DNA of 21,342 bases from Bacillota bacterium (GCA_023488565.1 JAMDDZ010000035.1:1-21342), one strand, 5' to 3'; positions 1 to 7,499 are shown, counted from the first letter of the stretch. The notes: a model not told the origin generated them from the sequence alone. Made by a program: numbers and translations.

Positions 1-48
1 GAACCGCGCATCAAGCCGATCTAATATTTCCGGATCATTGTGATTCAC
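1..48 (-). CDS. nuoC: NADH-quinone oxidoreductase subunit C, N-terminal fragment (cut by window edge)
   Basis: Only the first 16 codons are inside the window. Reading leftwards from a GTG at 48-46 gives an open frame beginning (M)NHNDPEILDRLDARF, which resembles the start of NuoC proteins. A strong ribosome binding site GAGGAGG (complement of 58-64) lies 9 bases before the GTG, inside the end of nuoB, so the two genes overlap by 14 bases and are probably translationally coupled. The alternative ATG at 38-36 hits a stop after five codons. NuoC is a peripheral-arm subunit of complex I and follows nuoB in the standard nuoABCD order. The identity rests mainly on gene order and this short N-terminus. 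Confidence 0.72.
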   Translation of the reverse strand, partial: MNHNDPEILDRLDARF

Positions 49-580
49 GCACGCGAACCTCCTCTTCGTGGCGCAATTGCGACTCCAACTGCAGATATTT
101 GGGAGGCACTCCTTGAGCGATCATCTCGCGCAATTTCAAAATCCCGAACATCAACGCCTCAGGATTGGGGGGACAACCCGGGACGTACACATCGACCGGC
201 ACCACATGGTCAACACCTTGAATGATAGCGTAGTTGTCAAACACGCCGCCAGACGACGCGCAAGCCCCCATGGAGATAACCCATTTTGGTTCCGGCATTT
301 GCTCCCAGATGGTACGCAAAATAGGTGCCATTTTCTGACTGACCCGACCTGCCACAATCATCAAATCGGCCTGCCGGGGAGAGGCGCGAAACACCTCAGA
401 CCCAAACCGCGCCAAATCGTAACGCGAATTGGTCACACTCATCATTTCAATCGCACAACAAGCGAGACCGAAGGTCGCAGGCCATAACGATGACTTTTGC
501 GCCCATCGTTCCATCTTCTCCACCGACGTTAGCAGAATAGATTTTTCCGTTTCTTTTTGCGGTGAACTGGCTAATCCCAT
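35..580 (-). CDS. nuoB: NADH-quinone oxidoreductase subunit B
   Basis: NuoB (PSST) carries iron-sulfur cluster N2, the last electron carrier of complex I before the quinone, at the junction of the peripheral and membrane arms. The four N2 cysteines are visible: tandem Cys-Cys in GLACCAIEMM (residues 41-42), one in MGACASSGG (107) and one in PGCPP (136). The block SSLWPATFGL and the segment DHVVPVDVYVPGCPP are typical. I place the start at ATG 580-578 (181 residues) because AAAGGGGGA sits 6 bases upstream. A GTG at 601-599 in the same frame would add seven residues but has no good binding site. With the 580 start the gene overlaps nuoA by 10 bases. It belongs to the nuoABC operon on the minus strand. 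Nothing looks degenerate. Confidence 0.96.
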   Translation of the reverse strand: MGLASSPQKETEKSILLTSVEKMERWAQKSSLWPATFGLACCAIEMMSVTNSRYDLARFGSEVFRASPRQADLMIVAGRVSQKMAPILRTIWEQMPEPKWVISMGACASSGGVFDNYAIIQGVDHVVPVDVYVPGCPPNPEALMFGILKLREMIAQGVPPKYLQLESQLRHEEEVRVRESQ

Positions 581-921
581 TGGAATCCCCCTTTGTTCCA
601 CACGTAAGCGAAGGCAATGCCTACCACCACCAGAAATATGATAGCTTTGACAAAACCTGCTTGGTGCAAAGCTTTTAGACTAGTAGCCCACGGATAAAGC
701 GCCATCACTCCAACATCAAAGATCATAAAAAACATGGCCACTCGGTAAAATCTCACAGAAAAGTACCCGACAGGGACGTCAGGTACAATCCCTGACTCAT
801 AAGTCGTACTCTTTAAGCCGCCGGGGGCATGAGGCCCTAGAAGTTCCGACGTAAACGAAATCCCTAGTGCCACCACAAATGCCACTATTAAATACACCAA
901 CAGCGCCGCATAGCCGGTCAT
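571..921 (-). CDS. nuoA: NADH-quinone oxidoreductase subunit A
   Basis: NuoA is a small three-helix membrane subunit of complex I whose loop between helices 1 and 2 lines the quinone site. The family motifs are present: YESG at 41-44 and FYRVAMFFMIFDV around 58-70, then LYPWA. Helices are near 5-26, 58-77 and 91-110. I prefer ATG 921-919 (116 residues), with GAGGGGTGG seven bases upstream. The ATG at 939-937 would add six residues (MRGGVE) and has only a poorly spaced GGGAAG. Unusual point: the family has FDVE (E81 in E. coli NuoA), but residue 71 here is Gly (codon GGA, complement of 709-711). It is the first gene of the nuo operon, with a promoter at 975-1003. Confidence 0.95.
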   Translation of the reverse strand: MTGYAALLVYLIVAFVVALGISFTSELLGPHAPGGLKSTTYESGIVPDVPVGYFSVRFYRVAMFFMIFDVGVMALYPWATSLKALHQAGFVKAIIFLVVVGIAFAYVWNKGGFQWD

Positions 922-974
922 TTCAACGCCACCCCTCATCTTCCCAGACGAAAGTTCGTCAATTCACAAGTAGT

Positions 975-1003
975 ATTATACGCCTAAGAATTTTTAACGT
1001 CGA
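975..1003 (-). promoter_or_regulatory. Probable sigma-A promoter of the nuoABC operon
   Basis: On the minus strand a perfect TATAAT (complement of 975-980) is preceded, with a 17-base spacer, by TCGACG (complement of 998-1003), four of six matches to TTGACA. Transcription would start near 968, about 47 bases before the nuoA ATG. The site lies just after the end of whiA with no clear terminator between them, so some readthrough from the rapZ-yvcK-whiA unit is possible. Confidence 0.6.
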
Positions 1004-1074
1004 CAAAGTCTCGTTCTCATTGTACCAGATTCGCAAGAACGTATTCTTCGCTTTAGACTGACAATTCGTAATAC

Positions 1075-1944
1075 TCAGTCTTTAGCAAGTCGCAGCAAAC
1101 GGCGCATACGATGGTTTACTGCGGATTTGCTGAGAGGCGGAACCATCGCCTGTCCTAACTCTGACAAAGACCAATCGGGATGGGCTATCCGGAGCCGGGC
1201 CAACCTCTGTCCGGCCTCATCCCAGGCTTGGTCTCGCCCTTGATCAATGGCCCGGCGAAAATATTCGGCCTGGGTTAACCCCGATTCTACGGCTCGTCGT
1301 AAATTGGCCGTTTCCGAATTGACCAGACGGTTCACCTGATTCTTCATGTGGCGTATTACATCGACGCTTTCCCATTGCAGCATCGCGCGGTGGGCCCCCA
1401 TCTTCCCCAACAACACCCGAATTTGAGCCCGATCTTTAATATACACCGAGGTCCCTCCATGCTTGGGCACCGTTTTGGCCTTTACGCGCAAGGCATCCAA
1501 CACGGTCACTAAAATGACGGGGTCCTGATCCCTCGGCACCCAAAATTCCAAATGGGCAGGCCCGTGATCCGGGTGCGTAATGTATCCATGTCGCAAGAAC
1601 CATCCCGCTGCAATCGATGACGCCCAGGTCAAATCTTGGTTCCAGCCGACATCTACCGTTGCAGCCAAAGTATACTGAATGCGATTACGCCGATTAGCCC
1701 CCATTTTCGGTGCCAATCCCAAGGTTTTCAACAGGCGGTAAGCCCGGCGCGCCACTACAACACTGGAGACTCGTATTGTCAGAGCTCCTGGCAATACGGC
1801 GGACTGCCCCATCAATCCCGCCAATTCGGCCCACCCGGCCCCTTGGTTCGGCAAAAAGGAGGCAGCTAGCTCCGTCTTGACCTGTCGCGAATAACTCCAT
1901 TTTGGTAGCGGGGACCTTTTCCACGCAATCGAGTTTCGAGCCAC
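1075..1944 (-). CDS. whiA: DNA-binding protein WhiA (sporulation/division regulator family)
   Basis: WhiA proteins join a degenerate LAGLIDADG homing-endonuclease-like domain to a C-terminal helix-turn-helix. They control sporulation septation in Streptomyces and influence division in Bacillus. The N-terminal block SYSRQVKTELA, the LAGLMGQSAVL region, and the C-terminal block HPDWSLSELG...PPLSKSAVNHRMRRL (the family's HTH) are visible. The conserved family start falls near the SYSRQ block, but that codon is TGG-preceded and has no start. The best start is GTG 1944-1942, with TAGGAGA six bases upstream, giving 289 residues with about 15 extra N-terminal residues. An ATG at 1974 would add ten more. 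The gene overlaps the end of yvcK by about 79 bases. No crh follows, unlike Bacillus. Confidence 0.9.
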   Translation of the reverse strand: MARNSIAWKRSPLPKWSYSRQVKTELAASFLPNQGAGWAELAGLMGQSAVLPGALTIRVSSVVVARRAYRLLKTLGLAPKMGANRRNRIQYTLAATVDVGWNQDLTWASSIAAGWFLRHGYITHPDHGPAHLEFWVPRDQDPVILVTVLDALRVKAKTVPKHGGTSVYIKDRAQIRVLLGKMGAHRAMLQWESVDVIRHMKNQVNRLVNSETANLRRAVESGLTQAEYFRRAIDQGRDQAWDEAGQRLARLRIAHPDWSLSELGQAMVPPLSKSAVNHRMRRLLRLAKD

Positions 1945-3176
1945 AGTGCATCTCCTATCCGACCTTCGGCCCATTTCGGACGCATATTCATCAAAATTCG
2001 CAACAACACCCGCGCCAATTTATCTGGATCATGGCGAATCACCGTATCCACCGACAACAATTGTGCCGCCATCACCATTGCCGCGCCAATGCGGTCAGTT
2101 TCCGGTTTAGTCACCGGTTCCGCACCTTCTTTGAGATACCGTACCAATCCTTCTTGAGGAATCGCCTCCCCATTGACCAGAATCAGATCGATGAGTCCCT
2201 GGCCTACGTGGTGTTCCAACGCACTTACATGATCCGCCAACGAAAAATGATCGGTTTCGCCCGGTTGCGTCATAATATTTGCGACATAAACCTTAAACGC
2301 TGCGCTGTGGCGGATGGCGTCAGCAATGGGGGATACCAGAAGATTGGGCAATACTGAGGTATAGAGCGAGCCCGGCCCCAGCACAATCATATCAGCGGCC
2401 AAAATCGCGTCGATGGATTCCGCCAAGGGTGTAGCATCCGGTGGTTCCATCCACACCTCGGATATCGGCAACGGAGCGTGCCCAATCGAACTCTCCCCCT
2501 GAACCACCTGTCCGTTAGAAAGCCGAGCTTTGAGCACCACTTGGTCCAGTGTTGCCGGCAGCACTGTGCCCCGCACCGCAAGCACACGGCTCGATTCCCT
2601 AAGCGCCGTCACAAAATCTCCCGAGACTTGTTCCATGGCGGCTAAAAACAAGTTGCCAAAGCTGTGTCCCGCCAATTCCCCACTAGAAAATCGGTGCTGG
2701 AACAACTGCTCCATTAAAGGCTCGGTATCAGCCAATGCCACCAGGCAATTGCGCAAATCCCCCGGCGGCAACATTCCCAAGTCCCCGCGCAGCCGTCCCG
2801 AACTGCCGCCATCATCGGCCACTGTCACAATGGCGGTTAAATTGGATGTATAATGCTTTAGTCCTCGCAGCACTGCGGGCAGTCCGGTGCCTCCCCCCAA
2901 TGCAACAATTCGTGGCCCTCGCGCCAGGTGCCTACGCGAATATAAAACCCCGGCCCAGCGGTCAGATCCAAGCACTTCTGTAATGCTTTTGCCTAATCGC
3001 ACCGAGGCCCATGATACCGATATGACTCCCAAGACCGCCACCAGAGCAGCCCATAGGGGGTTAATGCCTTTGGGTAGTATCGCTATCGCGATGGCGATAC
3101 CAAAGCCGATCAGCCCAATTGCGATCCCCGCCAAATAGCGTTTGAACTTTAGCCCCGGAGCCAGTAACCTCCACAT
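1866..3176 (-). CDS. yvcK: Gluconeogenesis factor YvcK/GlmR family protein with N-terminal membrane anchor
   Basis: YvcK/GlmR is a nucleotide-sugar-binding regulator needed for growth on gluconeogenic carbon sources and for normal cell-wall precursor supply in Bacillus. It has a CofD-like fold. The hallmark segment is at about residues 88-150: VALGGGTGLP, then TVADDGGSSGRLR and PPGDLRNCLVALAD. Before it are two hydrophobic helices (about 14-34 and 41-61), so the catalytic-like domain is membrane-tethered, unlike the short soluble Bacillus protein. I use ATG 3176-3174 (436 residues), which begins one base after the rapZ stop. A longer frame into rapZ (to 3308) is unlikely. AAGGGGGG lies 13 bases upstream, a wide spacing. 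The last roughly 30 residues form a basic tail that overlaps whiA. Confidence 0.93.
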   Translation of the reverse strand: MWRLLAPGLKFKRYLAGIAIGLIGFGIAIAIAILPKGINPLWAALVAVLGVISVSWASVRLGKSITEVLGSDRWAGVLYSRRHLARGPRIVALGGGTGLPAVLRGLKHYTSNLTAIVTVADDGGSSGRLRGDLGMLPPGDLRNCLVALADTEPLMEQLFQHRFSSGELAGHSFGNLFLAAMEQVSGDFVTALRESSRVLAVRGTVLPATLDQVVLKARLSNGQVVQGESSIGHAPLPISEVWMEPPDATPLAESIDAILAADMIVLGPGSLYTSVLPNLLVSPIADAIRHSAAFKVYVANIMTQPGETDHFSLADHVSALEHHVGQGLIDLILVNGEAIPQEGLVRYLKEGAEPVTKPETDRIGAAMVMAAQLLSVDTVIRHDPDKLARVLLRILMNMRPKWAEGRIGDALWLETRLRGKGPRYQNGVIRDRSRRS

Positions 3177-3177
3177 A

Positions 3178-4056
3178 TTATGCCACTGGCCCCCCTTGCC
3201 GGTCCAAATCACGATGTTCAATGGCCACCGTGAGTCCCTTGCCTTCCAAAAATGATCCAAGTTGATTGGCAAACACCACCGAACGATGCTGCCCTCCCGT
3301 ACAGCCAACCGCCACCGTGACTTGTGGCTTCCCTTCCTGTTGGAACTGAGGCATCAAAAACTCTAATAAGCTTTCCAATCGGACTTGAGTTTCTTTAGCC
3401 AGGGAAAACCGCATGACATAGTCACGCACAACCGGATCATTACCCGTCAAATCGCGTAATCCATCGACGTAATATGGATTAGGCAAAAATCTGACATCAA
3501 ATACCAAGTCAGCATCTTTGGGTAACCCGTATTTGAAGCCAAAGGACACAAGCCGTACTTGAAACGAGGAAGAGCCGCCTTCCAACCGAAAAATGTCGGA
3601 AATGCGCTGGCGCAACTGCAGTGAACTGAGTCCCGAGGTATCTATCACGACATGGGCCATCCCTCGCAAGGCCCCCATTGCCTCTTTTTCACGCCTCAGC
3701 GCCTCCACCAACCGTCCTTGGGATTCCAGCGGATGACGTCTTCGCGACTGCTTATAGCGATGAATTAAGGTTTCTTCATCTGCTTCCAAAAAGAGGACTT
3801 GATACGAGATTCCTGATTCATCAAAAGATTTTAAGGTGGCTTCCACATCCTGGAAAAAGACGCCGCCACGCACATCCATCACTAATGCGGCGCCTTGTAC
3901 TTCCGGGCTCTTTTGGACTAGTTCAGCAAATTTGGTTGCCAGATTGGGGGGAAGATTGTCGACACAAAAATAACCCAAATCTTCGAACACCCGCATGGCT
4001 TCGGTGCGTCCGGCACCGGACAGCCCTGAAATAACCACAAGACGTGCTGCTTCCAT
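3178..4056 (-). CDS. rapZ: RNase adapter protein RapZ / nucleotide-binding protein YvcJ
   Basis: This is a P-loop protein of the RapZ/YvcJ family, 292 residues, the usual length. In E. coli RapZ senses glucosamine-6-phosphate and directs RNase E to the GlmZ small RNA; YvcJ of Bacillus is an ATPase/GTPase of less certain role. Visible motifs are the Walker A GLSGAGRT (11-18), DNLPPNL (34-40), VMDVRGG (59-65), and the C-terminal signature GCTGGQHRSV (251-260). The start ATG 4056-4054 has AAGGGGGG eight bases upstream. It is first in a rapZ-yvcK-whiA operon, the common Bacillota order. I could not identify a convincing promoter; a TACAAT at 4079-4084 (complement) would leave only a 16-base leader. 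Confidence 0.95.
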   Translation of the reverse strand: MEAARLVVISGLSGAGRTEAMRVFEDLGYFCVDNLPPNLATKFAELVQKSPEVQGAALVMDVRGGVFFQDVEATLKSFDESGISYQVLFLEADEETLIHRYKQSRRRHPLESQGRLVEALRREKEAMGALRGMAHVVIDTSGLSSLQLRQRISDIFRLEGGSSSFQVRLVSFGFKYGLPKDADLVFDVRFLPNPYYVDGLRDLTGNDPVVRDYVMRFSLAKETQVRLESLLEFLMPQFQQEGKPQVTVAVGCTGGQHRSVVFANQLGSFLEGKGLTVAIEHRDLDRQGGPVA

Positions 4057-4184
4057 TGCTACTGCCCCCCTTCACTCCATTGTAAACACCCAGAACCGAT
4101 TGAAACTGCCACGTCACAGAAATTGGTGTCCAGACATTCTCATTGCTGCCAGCAGGAAAACCGGAAAGAATGTCGAATATTGAC

Positions 4185-4193
4185 TGCTAAAAT
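4185..4193 (+). promoter_or_regulatory. Possible extended -10 promoter for the 80-residue membrane protein gene
   Basis: TGC-TAAAAT fits an extended -10 element (TGn plus five of six TATAAT matches). No good -35 is seen. Transcription would start near 4200, giving a short leader containing AAGGAGG at 4202-4208. The assignment is tentative. Confidence 0.4.
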
Positions 4194-4216
4194 CGCGATT
4201 GAAGGAGGTTGGTAAC

Positions 4217-4459
4217 GTGGCATCCTCTTCTTCCCCATATCATCCACGAACCCGGGCAGAACGCGGTAATAAAGTTCGCCCCGCCAATGCCGTCAGTTTG
4301 GAAAGCCGAAGCGCACGCGGACGTCTGAAACGGGAGCGCCAAATCGAACGGCGCTTTGCCTGGGCGTTTGTGGTCGTAGTGGCGGGGACCACATTATATT
4401 TGCTACTTCGCAGCCCTTGGGGCATCACCGTTTTGCGCCACTGGCATATTATCCTTTAA
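4217..4459 (+). CDS. Small basic single-pass membrane protein, function unknown
   Basis: I do not recognise this 80-residue protein. The GTG start at 4217 is well supported by AAGGAGG at 4202-4208, eight bases upstream; an in-frame TTG at 4199 precedes the binding site and is unlikely. The first 46 residues are hydrophilic and strongly basic (many Arg and Lys, with a Ser-rich start). One hydrophobic helix follows at about 47-65 (WAFVVVVAGTTLYLLL), then a short tail ending WHIIL. This predicts an N-in, C-out bitopic protein. It is the only plus-strand gene among minus-strand ones, divergent from rapZ and convergent with the HAD gene, whose stop codon it overlaps. A role at the envelope or divisome would suit the neighbours but nothing in the sequence shows it. 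Confidence 0.72.
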   Translation: MASSSSPYHPRTRAERGNKVRPANAVSLESRSARGRLKRERQIERRFAWAFVVVVAGTTLYLLLRSPWGITVLRHWHIIL

Positions 4460-5277
4460 TCGCCCAGTGCCCAAGTTTCGATCGCAAAAGCTGCCCCATC
4501 CTCGTCTATGGTCTTGGTCACCAATTTCGCTGCTTGCTTTACCGCTTGAGGAGCCTGCCCCATCGCCACTCCATAGCCGGCCCAGGTTAACATATCGGCA
4601 TCATTTTCAGCGTCACCCACCGCCATCACTTGTGCAGCAGGAATATTGAGACGGCCCGCCACGTCTCTGAGTGCAGGACCTTTGCCTACCCCCTGGCGAA
4701 CAATTTCGAGGTAATCGGCTTGCGATTTAAAGATCCGCATTCCCAACTCTTGGGCGCGGACCTCCAACCGTGGACGAAATGCATCCAAAGTCTCGGGTGA
4801 TGCTTGCAGTAAAATCTTTATCGGAGGTTCCGGCCACTGGAAAATCTCTTTATCACCACGAACCCACGCGGGAATATGATTCGCTTCAATATAGTGCCGG
4901 GCCCGAACATCTTCACGCGAAATCCACAACTCATCCCCGACGTAAACTTGAGCCAAAAGATCCTCCGCTAACGCTTGAGTAACGACAAATCGCGCAGCCT
5001 CATCCGAAAGTGATCGGGACAATATGGGAGAACCATTGGGCATCATCACGGTTTGCCCGCCATTGTAAGCAATCAGGGGGCCCTCACCCAGACTCAACTG
5101 CAACCAAAAAGGGCGAGCCGACTGCACCATCCGCCCCGTTGCCAACATCACACGAACCCCACGATCTCGGGCTCGACCCACTGCAGTTATCAGCCTTTGG
5201 CTAATTTGGCCCCCGTTGCCGATAATAGTGCCATCCAAATCCAACGCGATAAGTTTTATGTGTGCCGAATCAGCCAA
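4456..5277 (-). CDS. HAD-superfamily Cof-type phosphatase
   Basis: This is a haloacid dehalogenase of the Cof (C2B cap) subfamily, typically dephosphorylating sugar phosphates or other small phosphorylated metabolites in the cytoplasm. The real substrate cannot be read from sequence. All four HAD motifs are visible: DLDGT with nucleophile and acid/base Asp13 and Asp15, ATGR with Thr47, a Lys in the VGKGPAL segment, and GDAENDADML near residue 220. The cap lies between motifs II and III. I choose TTG 5277-5275 (273 residues), with GGAGG six bases upstream. A start at 5319 would add 14 residues and overlap the previous gene by 64 bases. The chosen start overlaps that gene by 22 bases, so it is the last gene of the uvr unit. 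About 270 residues is normal for Cof proteins. Confidence 0.88.
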   Translation of the reverse strand: MADSAHIKLIALDLDGTIIGNGGQISQRLITAVGRARDRGVRVMLATGRMVQSARPFWLQLSLGEGPLIAYNGGQTVMMPNGSPILSRSLSDEAARFVVTQALAEDLLAQVYVGDELWISREDVRARHYIEANHIPAWVRGDKEIFQWPEPPIKILLQASPETLDAFRPRLEVRAQELGMRIFKSQADYLEIVRQGVGKGPALRDVAGRLNIPAAQVMAVGDAENDADMLTWAGYGVAMGQAPQAVKQAAKLVTKTIDEDGAAFAIETWALGD

Positions 5278-5597
5278 TTGACGCCTCCAGAAATAAGACC
5301 TAGTAATAACGAGCCCCACAACGCGGGCATAAATCCGGTCACCACAAATCCCGGAACCAAATCAGAAACCAGCCACAACATCAACGCATTGATTACCCAG
5401 CCAAACAAACCCAGTGTCAGCAGGGTAATTGGGAATGCAATCAAGCGCACAATCGGACGCACCAACACATTCACCAACCCTAAGGCAATGGCAGCCCACA
5501 CTACGCTCGCTCCGTGCTGAGCATAAATGCCGATTCCAATATGGCTAATGACGGCAAGTCCCAGCGCGGTTACCACGAACACGGTTATCCAACGCAT
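5256..5597 (-). CDS. YvlD-type (phage holin family 4, superfamily II) small membrane protein
   Basis: This 113-residue protein is almost entirely hydrophobic, with about four membrane helices. It shows features of the YvlD/Phage_holin_4_2 family: an N-terminal helix, then a pattern like ALGLVNVLVRPIVRLIAFPIT, LLTLGLFGWVINALML, and a final helix rich in Gly (LLLGLISGGVNWLI). Despite the family name these are host genes widespread in bacteria; in Bacillus yvlD belongs to a membrane-stress operon, but no biochemical role is firm. The ATG at 5597-5595 directly follows the uvrC stop, and AAGGGGG in the last uvrC codons is seven bases upstream, so translation is likely coupled to uvrC. No lysis partner is nearby, so a phage origin is not suggested. 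Confidence 0.85.
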   Translation of the reverse strand: MRWITVFVVTALGLAVISHIGIGIYAQHGASVVWAAIALGLVNVLVRPIVRLIAFPITLLTLGLFGWVINALMLWLVSDLVPGFVVTGFMPALWGSLLLGLISGGVNWLIRHT

Positions 5598-7478
5598 TTA
5601 AACACCCCCTTCCGGGTTTTCCCCATAAGTTTGGCGCAGATAGGACACCACCGACTCGGCGGCTTTTTTGGTCATTCCCGGCAACTTGGCCAATTCCTCC
5701 AGCGCTGATTCCGATCGCGCCAAAGCAACCAAATCGGGGTAATGGCGCAGCACAGCTTTTTTTCGCTGGGGTCCAATCCCGGGCACCTCATCCAACACTG
5801 ACGCCAGATTGCGTTTGGTGCGCAATTGGCGATGGAAGGTAATAGCAAAGCGATGGGCCTCATCCCTCACATGCTGCAGCAATTTAAGCGGAGGCGACTC
5901 CCGATCCAAAATTATCGGATCCGGTCGATTTGGTTCAAACAACCATTCGTGTTCTTTGGCCAATCCAAATACAGGAATATCGCCTACCCCAGCTTCTTCC
6001 ATTGCCTGATGGGCATAGCCCAATTGTCCCCGGCCACCATCAATAATGACCAAGTCGGGGGGGTTCGCAAACCGTTTGGTGTGGACACTGTCCTCGGCCA
6101 ACTGTTGATGGCGAAATCTTCGGCCAATCACTTCGCGCATCGACAAGAAGTCGTTGGGTCCATGAACCGTTTGGATTTTGAATCGCCGATATTGGCTCTT
6201 GTCAGGCTTGCCGTTGGTAAACACCACCATGGACGCTACTGACTCCGTTCCCTGGGTATTGGAAATGTCATAGCATTCAATGCGGTCCGGCGTTTTGCTC
6301 AAACCCAATGTTGCTTTTAATCCCAAAAGTGCCTCTTCACGCTCCCGTTCTTTAACTTCCATGCGTCGCAGCGCCTCATCTCGGGCTATCACGGCGTTTT
6401 GCCTCACCATCGCCAAAAGGCGTTGTTTTTCACCGCGTTGCGGTACCTTTAATTCAATCTTGCCATGCCGTTCTTGGCGAAGCCAATTGCGCAAATCGTC
6501 AGCCTCATCGGGTAAGTGTTCGACCAGAATCTCCTGGGGAATTTCATTGGCCCGCTCATAGTATTGCAACAGAAAGGCACGGGCCAACTCCGCGTCGTTG
6601 GTTCCGTCAACCCCCGTCATTACCATGGATTCACGCCCCGTCAACCGCCCGTCCCGTACTCGAAACACCTGAACATATGCATCTGGTCGTTCCACTACCC
6701 AACTGATGGCATCCAAATTACGGCCTGCCTCGGCCGCCACTTTTTGTTGAGCGGTGATTTCTTCAATTGCCCGCACTTGATCCCGAAATTTAGCCGCTCG
6801 TTCAAATTGCAGTAAATCTGCCGCATCGTTCAACTGTTGGATTAATTGATCCCGCACACGATCGGTCTTGCCTTCCAAGAACAACTCCACCGATTTCATC
6901 ATTTCACGGTATGCGGCCTTGTCCACCATATTTTGACACGGCGCTTGGCAACGCTGAATATGATATTCCAGGCAGGGGCGCGCGGCATTTTTAAATTTCA
7001 TGTTGGTGCAATTGCGAATAGGAAAGATCTTCCGCAATAACCGAATCGTTTCACGTACCGATTGTGACCGGGTGTAGGGACCGAAATATCGGCTGCCAGA
7101 CTCCGATGGCTTACGCGCGATCACCAACCGGGGAAAATCCTCTTCCCAGGTCAACCGCAAGTAAGGATATGCTTTATCATCCTTCAAGCGTATGTTGTAA
7201 TGCGGTTGCATTTGCTTTACTAATGTGGCTTCCAAAATCAGCGCTTCTACTTCGGTATCGGTGGCTATAATCTCAAAGTCGGCCACGTGGCGCATCATTG
7301 CAGCAACTTTAGGCGCTAGCCGGGCCGGATCCTGAAAATAGCTACGCACACGCTGTTTTAAGTCGACAGCCTTGCCCACATAAATGACATGGCCTTCGTC
7401 ATCTTTCATGAGATAGACACCCGGTCTATCGGGCAAAATCTGCCGTTTACGTTCCAATTCTTCGGAAATTGCCGCCAT
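5598..7478 (-). CDS. uvrC: UvrABC excinuclease subunit C
   Basis: UvrC makes both incisions around a bulky DNA lesion once UvrB is loaded. At 626 residues it is full length. Domains in order: N-terminal GIY-YIG nuclease (GVYLMKDDEGHVIYVGKA, 20-37) for the 3' cut; a cysteine set C157, C169, C177, C181, matching the spacing of the iron-sulfur cluster reported for UvrC; a UVR motif about 204-239 for contact with UvrB; an RNase H-like nuclease for the 5' cut with D404 (YDISNTQG) and D480 (IIDGGRGQL) and a histidine in DEAHRF; and tandem helix-hairpin-helix at about 564-618 (VPGIGPQRKKAVL, LPGMTKKAAESV). ATG 7478 has AAGGGGG five bases upstream. It lies 21 bases after uvrA. Confidence 0.98.
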   Translation of the reverse strand: MAAISEELERKRQILPDRPGVYLMKDDEGHVIYVGKAVDLKQRVRSYFQDPARLAPKVAAMMRHVADFEIIATDTEVEALILEATLVKQMQPHYNIRLKDDKAYPYLRLTWEEDFPRLVIARKPSESGSRYFGPYTRSQSVRETIRLLRKIFPIRNCTNMKFKNAARPCLEYHIQRCQAPCQNMVDKAAYREMMKSVELFLEGKTDRVRDQLIQQLNDAADLLQFERAAKFRDQVRAIEEITAQQKVAAEAGRNLDAISWVVERPDAYVQVFRVRDGRLTGRESMVMTGVDGTNDAELARAFLLQYYERANEIPQEILVEHLPDEADDLRNWLRQERHGKIELKVPQRGEKQRLLAMVRQNAVIARDEALRRMEVKEREREEALLGLKATLGLSKTPDRIECYDISNTQGTESVASMVVFTNGKPDKSQYRRFKIQTVHGPNDFLSMREVIGRRFRHQQLAEDSVHTKRFANPPDLVIIDGGRGQLGYAHQAMEEAGVGDIPVFGLAKEHEWLFEPNRPDPIILDRESPPLKLLQHVRDEAHRFAITFHRQLRTKRNLASVLDEVPGIGPQRKKAVLRHYPDLVALARSESALEELAKLPGMTKKAAESVVSYLRQTYGENPEGGV

Positions 7479-7499
7479 GCTTACCCCCTTATGGCTCAG

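Noticed and set aside
68..487. 139-codon plus-strand frame antisense to nuoB
   Set aside because: No binding site, no recognisable domain, and nuoB is unambiguous on the other strand.
1022..1060. Inverted AAGAA/TTCTT repeat after whiA as a terminator
   Set aside because: Five A/T-rich pairs only, no U-tract on the minus strand.
2844..2853. TATAAT-like sequence inside yvcK on the plus strand
   Set aside because: It is within coding sequence, drives no plausible gene, and lacks a -35 or extended element.
5053..5520. 155-codon plus-strand frame antisense to the HAD and YvlD-like genes
   Set aside because: Composition (Thr/Asn/Pro-rich) is the complement of hydrophobic coding sequence; no start signal.
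5256..5597. Holin-family gene as evidence of a prophage
   Set aside because: Family is widespread in host chromosomes; no endolysin, integrase or structural phage genes nearby.
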